DNA from: Powellomyces hirtus | Taxonomy: Eukaryota; Chytridiomycota; Chytridiomycetes; Spizellomycetales; Powellomycetaceae | DNA: 64,000 nt | Assembly: GCA_025526995.1 (NCBI GenBank) | Contig: JAHLKG010000006.1 | Location: 620,001 to 684,000 of the forward strand | Direction of reading: 5' to 3' | In this document: piece by piece, positions 55,874 through 64,000 of the stretch | How positions within the stretch are numbered: position 1 is the stretch's first letter | Layout of the letters: each line of letters opens with the position of its first letter | Translations under genes and position numbers: made by a program | Notes under the pieces: generated by a model | What the model saw: the letters and a program-made list of their open reading frames with translations, nothing else | Told to the model about the DNA's origin: nothing | The model's database searches: none

Positions 55874-58800
55874 TCACTCTTCTTCCTCATCCTCCTCCTC
55901 TTCTTCTACATCCTGATCATCCTCTTCTTCATCATCCTCGTCTTCATCGTCCTCGTCTTCGTCTTCCACAATTTCGTCTTCTTCTTCGCTGCCTTCTTCT
56001 TCTGGTTGGACCCGCAGCGCAGCTGGTGGTTTGCGAGTTTTGGCTGGTTTGGAGCGTTCGGGTTCAGGTTGAGAATGACCTAGAGAACATAGGAGGAAAA
56101 GAACAAAAAAAAAAAAAACACACACACACAGTCAGATGGGCAAAAGTTTCGAGAGCCACAACACGCTTTTCACAAGCAGTACCAAACATCTCATCAATAT
56201 CAAGTTCATCTTCCTCCTCAATGACGCGCCGGCCTCGTCTGCGAGTTGGCTTTGGTGTCTATAAACCCAAAACGTCACTGTCAACACCCACACGGACATA
56301 CGCAGCACTGTGTGAGACAAAATCGGAGAGCAGTATCCTACCAGTGACATTGCACCCAACGCATCAGCAGCTTCATCGACAGCCGCAGGGGAAGGCTCGC
56401 GTTTGATTTTGCCGTGCGACCGCTGTTTTTGACTATTGGCGTTATCAACCGCCTGCTCGTTCTCAACACACTTGTTGCGACATTCCTTGAGTTTGATCTC
56501 GAAATCTTCAATCATGGTCTTGGTCTCGGTTTTCGCAACTTTCTTGGCCTAGCCCGCGTTTGTTTTTTTCAGCGAAACGCACCCAACGCCCGACAAGTAC
56601 AAAAGTGCATACCTTGGCCAAAATGTCTTCCAGATGCTTGTACAGCACGGGCTCGTGCAGTTTGTCCTGGTACTGCGGAAGATGTTCAATGAGCTTCTTG
56701 ACGCTCTTGTCGGACGCAAAGGAGAGGAGAGTCAGACAGAAGGAGATATCGCGCCACTGTCGTTCTGTGTCGGCATTGCGGAATCGCAAGCAGAGCTTCT
56801 CAACAATGTTCTCCGTTTGCTTATCCTGAGGCAAGTAACAATGGTCAGCGTGAGCCCGGATCATTTGACCCACCGTGACGGCAGTTACAAAATCTACGCA
56901 CCTTCTTGATAAACTCCAGCAAAAACTTCATGATACTCCTAAAGGCGTCCTCCTCAACGCCCGTTTCCGGATGGGAGAGGTTGCTGATAATATCCGGCAA
57001 GTTGTTGTACACCGCATTATCCTTTGTCGACAGCTCCGTAAAGAACAATTTCGTCAAATCGCTGATACGATGATCCTCATCTTCCAGCGTCTTGGCCATT
57101 TCGCTGATCTGTCCCTTCACTTTGACCATTCCGTTAAGGATCAAAAAAGTGAGGACCATCAGGGTGTTTTTCTTCACGACGGGATTCTTGTCATTGAGCC
57201 GATTGTACAAGTAGGAAATGTTTTGGTCAATGAGTGAGTTGAAGCAAATGGTCATGTCGCCCAGGCCAATGATGGTATTGCTGCGTATGATCGGGTCTTC
57301 CGCCTTTTCGAGAATTGTGAAGAGAAGCTGCAGATGGGCTTCGCAGAAATCAGCGCTAACACACATGAACTTGCAAAGAGCAAGGACAGCCATAATCTGC
57401 AGGACAGGATGCTGCAAAGAGGTCATAAGCAATCAAGGGGTTACCGATTTGAACCGCGGGATTTCCCCTTCTTACATTGAAAGTGCGGTTGTTCAGACAG
57501 ATGAACGCAATGAGCGGACCAAACGATCCCAGCAGAGTAGCGTCCCCAAACAACAGCTCCCGCTCGCGGATCTGCGCGATCCTTTCGGTAAACTCGTCCT
57601 CTGCATTTCCGGTAACCTGATCAATCTCATCTGCGCCAGCCCGCTTTCGTGGTGTTTTGGCAGTCTCCTCTATTGAGAAGCAAGCACATGAGCGTTAGAA
57701 GCACTGAACGAGTACACAGCTTCAACGCGCAATGACAGATAGATCCGCCTAGAACATACCAAGATGCTTGCGACGCTTCCACTCCACCTCGATCGACTCC
57801 AAATGCACAATCTGCTTAATGGCGACATGGCCCACCACAAAACACAGCTCGGCCAATTCCATTGGGTCGCATGAAGCAACAACGGCCTCTTCCGAAGCAG
57901 CTGTGCCGGCAGCGGGAGCGTCTTCCCCACCGATATGCAGAGTTTCCGACAGCTGCTGAGCTACCTGGTCAACATCGGGTGCTGACGGCGGTGGTGCTGG
58001 TGGTAGTCCGAGCACCCGGGCGGCAAGATTCTTGATGATTTCCCCACATGTGGTGTCCGGGTGCTCGCTCAACAGGTATACGGCATTGATAGCTTGCTCA
58101 GCAAAACCGAACCTACAGATGAATGAAAAACTATCCGCAGTTCAAGAAATGGACTTTCGAGACGTACCATTCCATAGACGTATTGGGTTCCAGAAGCAGC
58201 TCTCGCAACCTCATAAAGATCGGGTGCTCAGCAGCTAGACGCATATGGCTATGCGTAAGCGAGCCTTACCATTCAAACAAACGGTCAGTTTGCAGCGACG
58301 CAACTCGTGATGTTAACTTTCACACTCTGCCAACCTTTTTGTCGCTTTACGGTTCCCAGTTGTTGGAGCGCCACGCAAGTGTACCGTGCCAGCACGAGGT
58401 CCTTCTTTGCAAAGTCGCCCAACCCTACCCGCAGCAAGTTCTCGAAATTGTCCGCTATGACCTCCTTCTTTGCCTTTCCAATCATGCCCAGGATAATGAT
58501 CGCTCCTCGTCGGCGGCGCGCTGGCTGTTTCTTCGAGGCTTTATGCCAGTCAGAACAGTTGGATAACTACCACACTTTTTTTCTCGAGCACAACTCACCA
58601 AAGACGCTCCAAAGTACATGCAGGGTGCTTTCCTGGAACGCTTTCTTCGCGACCAGTAATGTCAACAGGTGCTCCAACGACGTCAACTCAGCAAGCGTCA
58701 TGGTGTACGTGAGTCTGCATAACGGAAGGTTTGTTAGATGCACTTCTCAAGAATGAAGAGACAGCATGACGTACTTTATAAGGTTGTCCGCAACGACTTC

Positions 58801-61322
58801 GCTGCGATCCTTTTCCACACCAACAGGCTCAAAATACACAGCGATGTAACATCTCATCAAATGCTCCCTAACGCTCAGTCGTTCGGACTCGCCCGTATCC
58901 TTGTCCCATACTTTATGTACCATTTGCCGGATACCCGTCTGTAGAAAACTTCATGAGCGACACACTACTGGATACGCATCTGATCGTCTCCTCACCGTAG
59001 CGCATTCCATCTGGTACTGATGCCCGCTGACAAAAAAGTTCATCGCTTCGATCACCTCGCCCTTTGCATTCGATGCGAGTAGTTGGCACATGACTGGGAC
59101 AACCGTCTCTATCTGTCGAATGAATTTGATCCCGTCCTTGTAGTATTTTAGGAGACCGCGCAAACTGCGCAGCTCCTGCTCTCCCGCCACGAGATCTTCC
59201 GCAGCTTGACGGGCGGGGGTGGGGGGTTTATTCTGCTTCGAAGAGTCTCCAGAGCCTTCTCCCTGGGAGATATCCATATTCTCCTCGTTTTTCTCAGTTT
59301 CTTCATTCTCCTCAACGCCAGGTAACTCGTCAGCGGGAAACTTATGCTTGATGATATCTTCCAGACTTTTCTGTTTCTCCTGGAAGTGAGCCAACGACAA
59401 CGACCCTTCGTCTTGAGGAATAGCCACAAAGGGTGACGTTTCAATAAACCTCGCCAGCAGCTTGATGGCGTTTTTGCGCACGTTGCTCGCCTTGTCGTGC
59501 AACCTTCCAGCCGTGAGATTGATAAGCACTGGGCGCGTAGCGATCGGGATGTCTGTCAAAGCTGCCGATTCAGGTCTCCGTCTGGAATGCCAGTCAGATG
59601 AGCAACGAGATCTGGCGGGTGCCAACCATGCTGGGTAAGCTTACTCTGTCAGCCGCATAAGAACTTGCAGCACTTTGACGCGCACGTAGGAGCTCACATC
59701 GCGGAAGCGGTCCTGAAGGATCTCGTAATAGGAGTGCAGGGATTGGGCGGCGCTCTCCGTGCTTTCCGCGGCGAGATAGTTGTGGATCAGATTCCCCACG
59801 ACCTCGATCATGCCCATGCGCACTGTGTATGACTGGCAAGCCTTGAGCGACGTGAACCTGCATAAAATCGGCTGGCTCGCGCGTACCTCTGAATCAAAGT
59901 GCACTTGCAGGTGTACCATCTGTTTGAGAACCTCCTTGGGGGAAATCTCAGACAGGCGAACGAGGAACTTGGCGAACGCTTTGGCAGGCTTTGGCTCTTT
60001 GTCGCTAAAGTCCTTGTTCGTGCAAAGCCTGTGATTGCAAAGTGTTAAAACGCAACATGCCAGAGTCCCTACCCTGAATGATTCACATACCTCAAAACAT
60101 TCTCGATCAATCTAGTATCATCATACTTGACAACAAGGAGCTGCATGAATTCTGCGACAAAGTCCGCCAGGTGCTCTTCGCGGAGGTACTGTTCGACAAT
60201 TCGTGTTTGCAGTCCTACAACAAAATGACCAGACATGAGACCGTGCGCACGCTCTACTGATATTGAAACCTATGAAACATACCATGTCCAACAGCACGAT
60301 CAAATCGGTTGGCACATAAGCATAGCAGCTCAATAGCGGTTGCTTGCAGTGAATCGACTTTCAATGCTTCTGAGTCTTCCAAGATCAGGGAAACGGACTT
60401 GGTGATCATGCTTCATGGCGCTGTTGTGTGAGTGTCTTGCATCAGATGTACAGAAAAACGTTCTGTCGGCCTACCTCAGCAGCGTGTCGCGGTCTGACGA
60501 CGCGACGACAATGCGATTCAAGTCTAAACTAACCATCTTGATCGCCGTTCTCAGTGCTTCAACTTTTTGCGTATTCCAATCCCACTGTCCAGCTTGCTTT
60601 CCTTTGCCTGTTCGGCTCTGTAACTCGTCTAAGTCAGATTGCTCATACCCTCAACTGCAGCAACGGCCTCACCTTTGGTTTCCCCGTCATGGTTGCTGCC
60701 TTCTCAGTCTCCTTCCGAATGCCTTTCCATCGATTTTCGGCAATCTCTATCATCCAATGCCAGCAGTAGGTGTACATTTGGAGTGCCGCCCGGCCGCTTT
60801 CAAAGTTGTGTTGCGCATTCTCTTCAAGATCACTCTCGATGCTTTTGATCTGTTCAACGAAGACTAGTCCAAGATGAAGGTTTGAGCAAGCGTGTCTGAC
60901 GCGTTGTGGGCTTTTTAGACATACCGGAGAGCAACAGGTCGGTGAACCTATGAGCTGCTTCGAGATTCAGGGAATCAAAATGCCTATTCCGCATTGAAAG
61001 TAAGCATACAGCAATAGTCCCCCCATCTCAAGTTCATCAGTCAATCAATCAACCTGACGAAACTCCGAGCTGTATCGAAAACGGACTGGTTCAAAATTTG
61101 ACTGGGTTCGCCCTGTAAACTCTCAATAAGCTCTGAACAAAAGCACGATAATGTAAGCGAAAGCTCCTGATAGACTGAAAGGTCGGGAGCCTAGTGCTCA
61201 CCATCGAGCTTGTCCGAAACTCCATCTTCGTCAAGGCCGGGAATGTCGACTTCGAATTCCAGCTGAGCGTCATTCTCTTGCAGTCGGACGAGTTCCTCGT
61301 GAAGGTTGAACAGCTCGGCCAT
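55874..61322 (-). CDS. YCS4: Condensin complex subunit 1 (Cnd1/NCAPD2, HEAT-repeat)
   Basis: Twenty-one exons summing to 1,356 aa: 61322-61202, 61132-61054, 60983-60925, 60863-60673, 60617-60475, 60410-60283, 60214-60091, 60028-59887, 59832-59645, 59581-58996, 58938-58775, 58714-58599, 58538-58335, 58234-58168, 58112-57760, 57669-57476, 57411-56902, 56825-56613, 56548-56342, 56258-56183, 56079-55874. It is the HEAT subunit of condensin, which compacts mitotic chromosomes. Diagnostic blocks are SYTVRMGMIEVVGNLI, RLHDKASNVRKNAIKLLARF, RSNTIIGLGDMTICFNSLID and NPVVKKNTLMVLTFLILNGM. A basic patch (RRRGRRVIEEEDELDIDEMF) precedes a very acidic tail of Glu/Asp runs. The least certain junctions are exons 5 and 14. 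Symbol by analogy with yeast. Confidence 0.95.
55880..55990 (-). repeat. Acidic codon repeat in the condensin C-terminus
   Basis: A TCC/TCT/TCA-type trinucleotide tract on plus encodes a run dominated by Glu and Asp, ending at the stop codon. Likely length-variable. Confidence 0.7.
56105..56130. repeat. Poly-A / (CA)n tract inside a condensin intron
   Basis: A run of A followed by CACACACACACA lies in the intron 56080-56182 (T-rich tract near the acceptor side on the coding strand). Confidence 0.8.
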
Positions 61323-61544
61323 AGTGCCAACGGGTCTTTCAGAAAAGATGTGGCTGCTTGCAGAAAAAATAATCTGACTAGAAAAGCTTGCAACTCAGGT
61401 TTGAATGATTTCTCTCCGTATATGTCATGCAGCCTCAAAGATTGCGGGATTGACAGTTTCTCACGCGAGCGTTGACGAGCGCGTCCGTCTTTCGGACCAG
61501 TCCGGTCGTGCTCCAGTTCGAGTTCCCCGTCCAGAGGAAACAGG
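61323..61544. promoter_or_regulatory. 222-bp divergent promoter between condensin subunit 1 and IAH1-like esterase
   Basis: Both start codons face outwards from this interval, so it must carry the regulatory signals of both genes. I see no clear TATA box. A CpG-rich patch lies near 61460-61500. Confidence 0.6.
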
Positions 61545-62337
61545 ATGGAGATTGACAGGATTCTACTCTTCGGCGACTCGTTGACCCAGTTCAGCTTTGA
61601 TTCAGACCGCTGCGGATGGGGTGCATACCTTCAAAATGCGTTCGTGCGGAGGTTGGACGTTGTGCAACGCGGTTATGGTGGTCGGTACTGGTGATCTCCC
61701 CTCATCCCATTGTTACCCCCAACTAACATGGCATGGCACCATTGCAGGCTATAACTCGGAGCATGGAAAGCATATGCTGAAACCCATTCTTGAGTCGATT
61801 CTGCCACCAAAGACACGGACCCGACTTGTAGTCATCTTCTTTGGCGCAAACGACGCGGCGACGAATTTCCAAGGGATACCTGTCGAGCATTACAAGCAGA
61901 ACCTGCTGGACATGGTTCAGACCATTCGTGAATGCGACGCTGAGACGCATGTTCTTTTAATATCACCGCCTCCCATCCATGAGGGCCTTTGGGAAGAGCA
62001 TATGATCAAACAAGGCGGAACTCTCAATCGACACGTCGAACGAACACGTCAATTCCGCGACACCTGTCTGGAGGCAGGGAGGGAAGCTGGTGTTCCAGTG
62101 TTGGATATGTGGAAGGTGTTCTTTCAAGATTCGGCAGAGTACAATGCTGACTCAGCAAAGAGGCTCTTGCTTGATGGTCTGCACTTTACCAGCAAGGCGA
62201 ATCGGTTGCTTGGAAAGGCGGTCCTGGAAACCATCACGAAACAGTTTCCGGAAATGAATCCTGAAACGATGAAGTGGCAAATGCCATACTGGAAAGACAT
62301 TGACAACAAGGCGCTTCCAGAATCTCTTTTCAGATAA
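61545..62337 (+). CDS. IAH1: SGNH-family esterase, isoamyl acetate-hydrolysing (IAH1-like)
   Basis: Two exons, 61545-61680 and 61748-62337 (241 aa), with a 67-nt intron. It hydrolyses short-chain acetate esters such as isoamyl acetate, by family. Motifs of the SGNH/GDSL hydrolases are visible: LLFGDSLTQ with nucleophile S12, the Gly block in QRGYGGYNSE, FFGANDA with N80, and LLLDGLHFT with D188 and H191. Length and the CGWGAYLQNAF and PPIHEGLWEE stretches fit the IAH1 subgroup. No signal peptide. An alternative donor three bases upstream would drop one Gly. It converges with Vac14. Confidence 0.93.
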
Positions 62338-62644
62338 CAAGAGGAGGAAGCAGGAAATCGGCACGTGTGTTATGACATGGGGAGAACACCGCGTCGACCC
62401 ACAAGTGCTGGACGTTTGTGCGCATACAGGAGAATTCGGGTATTCCTTTTCATTCTCCGGAATAACGCGCACAAACGTTTGAGTGTGAGAGCAAATGCGT
62501 TTCTCGAGCAGCATCTTCAAAATCTGGAACTCCTCGCGAAACTGCAAGATGCTGGCAGCTCAACTATTAAGACAGCATGTATCATTGCATTTTAGATCGC
62601 CGCTTAGATGACCTTTGCTATAGTGATGAATTGCTGAGGGGTTT
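62338..62644. other. Convergent intergenic gap
   Basis: Between the stop codons of the esterase and Vac14 genes. No feature recognised beyond probable 3' UTRs. Confidence 0.4.
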
Positions 62645-63972
62645 TTATCTTTTATGCACATTAAATGAAGAAGTTGCTTTTCGGACCGCTTTTGCAATAT
62701 CGTTGTTGGAAGATCGCCCAGGACTGCCTCCCGTCGCGGCTAGAGACGATCGGCCACTGACACTGCCGGGTCCGCCACCACCACCCGCACCCGCGCCGCT
62801 GACAGTCTGTCTGGAGTTGACCGTGTCACGAGAGGAAGAGTTGAAGCTGCCTGATCGCTCGCGCTGGCTCTGGTGGTCGCTGCCACCCCCGCCGCTGATG
62901 TTATGATGCGCGGTCGAAAAGTCGTCGCCGCCAGTTGATCCTCCCCCGCCACGGTGTGGGGACTCGTCTGTGCGGGCTCGCTGATTCCGTCGCTTGAAGC
63001 CGGAACTGCTGGTGCGGTCCATGGACGGGTGATTGGTGCGTGCTATGAAACGGACACGTCAGATGACTTAGTCAACTGCTATGATGTGGTAACTTCACGA
63101 ATTCTCCTTCACGCACCACCGATTCTCCGACTTCGCTCATGGCGCGCTTGCACGTGGCGGAACTGCTGAAGAAGATCGTTCCAACGCATTTGAGGCGGCG
63201 GGGTTGATTCCGGCGAGGTGGTCGGCGATGGGCCTGGAGAGATACCCGGTGGTTTGCTCCGGCTGCATCAGGGCAGGCAAAAGGTAATCAGTAAGATAAG
63301 AGATTGGAAATAGACCAGTATTCCTATCATGCCCCTACCGTAGTCCCAGAGCGGAGAATCCGTTTCTCGTCTGGGGTTCTGTCTGAGACGACCCAGACGA
63401 AGTCGACACGTTCATCAGCAATGCCCCTCCGGCACCGCCGCCTGAGAACATAAAGACCATGGAGCTAACTGAATTGAGTCGATTCCGAAGGGTCGCAAAG
63501 GCCGAACTCTGGGGAAGCAGCATCAGGATGCCGTATAGACATTTAAAAAGGTGTGGGTACCGATCTGGTTCGAGAAGCTGCAGTCGGAGGTAGGTGAACA
63601 CGGGCGATTCGAGCAGCTGCACGAGCTTGTCGATCTGGATGAGCAGGTTGACAGTGATTTCGAGGTCGGCGAATAGCGTTAGGAGATTGGAGGCGTGTTC
63701 GTAGGCTTGGGCAAGGAGACAAAGGGAGAAAACAGCGACGGCGTTGTGGCACCAAGAGCGGTACAGGGCCGTAAACAAGAGTATGCCGTCCTTCAAATAG
63801 CGAAGTAGATGAGAGCCTGCCTTTCCAACGATATGCCGCACAGCGGTTTACAAGGTTCAAACCATACCCGAGAATCCAGATTCTTAAGCCGACGCCGGAG
63901 CTCCGACAATTCAGGCGCAGTGATGAGAATGAAGTTGAGGTTCTGTACCATGGTGCTTGCAAACTCGAGGTC
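62645..63972 (-). CDS. VAC14: Vac14, PI(3,5)P2 regulatory scaffold (C-terminal part; 5' end off window)
   Basis: Visible exons are 63972-63868, 63790-63339, 63262-63117 and 63042-62645 (366 aa); the rest lies beyond 64000, reached through an intron starting at 63973. Vac14 scaffolds the Fab1/PIKfyve-Fig4 complex on vacuole/endosome membranes. The conserved C-terminal domain is clear: [60 protein letters not shown] and [20 protein letters not shown], followed by [20 protein letters not shown]. The tail after 63000 is Gly/Ser-rich low complexity ([13 protein letters not shown]) and poorly conserved. Confidence 0.95.
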
Positions 63973-64000
63973 CTGTAAACGAGACATCAAATCATCAATC

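Noticed and set aside
59833..59886. Reading condensin straight through this segment
   Set aside because: The frame stays open, but conserved residues (HFDSE then SYTVRMG) become contiguous only if a 54-nt intron with GTACGC donor and CCAG acceptor is removed.
1..64000. tRNA, rRNA or other structural RNA genes
   Set aside because: The only tRNA-like matches are the short primer-binding sites next to LTRs; no cloverleaf was seen by eye.

Overview
The window looks like fungal nuclear DNA. The right third holds eukaryotic housekeeping genes (a GH5-type glycosidase, AP-1 gamma-adaptin, condensin subunit 1, an IAH1-like esterase, Vac14). They are split by short introns (mostly 54-103 nt, one of 140) with GTRNGT-type donors and CAG/TAG acceptors. 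I assembled the exons by reading frame and family conservation, and every multi-exon model sums to a multiple of three. The left 46 kb is almost entirely LTR retrotransposon sequence of Ty1/Copia order (gag-PR-INT-RT-RNaseH). I cannot fix the species from sequence alone.

Layout. 1-24,496: a tandem array of one Copia family ('family 1', 500-bp LTRs) on the minus strand. It has one partial and four near-complete units (A-D), three copies of the same 301-bp spacer between LTRs, one LTR shared by two units, and an inverted truncated copy (E) at the right edge. 24,497-25,019: an old Copia remnant. 25,020-25,496 plus 31,257-31,281: a 'family 3' LTR cut by a young 'family 2' Copia (25,497-31,256; 369-bp LTRs one base apart; 5-bp target duplication; one in-frame stop). 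31,282-32,660: unassigned. 32,660-34,835 and 42,962-44,597: the pol end and the gag end of a decayed family 3 Copia. Between them lies a large palindrome (34,836-42,961) made of two head-out copies of 'family 4' Copia. 44,598-45,928: older family 2 remnants and LTRs. 46,236-64,000: the host genes.

The most interesting signals are: (i) a chromodomain-like module between integrase and reverse transcriptase in three separate Copia families; chromodomains are best known at the integrase C-terminus of Ty3/Gypsy chromoviruses; (ii) the family 4 palindrome with 5' LTRs at both outer ends and no 3' LTR; (iii) an array in which 5' and 3' LTRs form two consistent sequence classes and disabling lesions are shuffled between units, which points to segmental duplication and recombination rather than transposition; (iv) primer-binding sites in all families that match the anticodon arm of initiator tRNA-Met (copia-style half-tRNA priming); and (v) non-canonical TA...TA LTR ends in family 2.

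The host genes are compactly arranged. Condensin subunit 1 and the IAH1-like esterase are divergent with 222 bp between start codons. AP-1 gamma converges with a small unknown gene, the 54.7-kb gene converges with condensin, and the esterase converges with Vac14, whose start lies beyond the right edge. Functionally they cover chromosome condensation, clathrin/AP-1 trafficking, PI(3,5)P2 control at the vacuole, ester hydrolysis and secreted polysaccharide hydrolysis.
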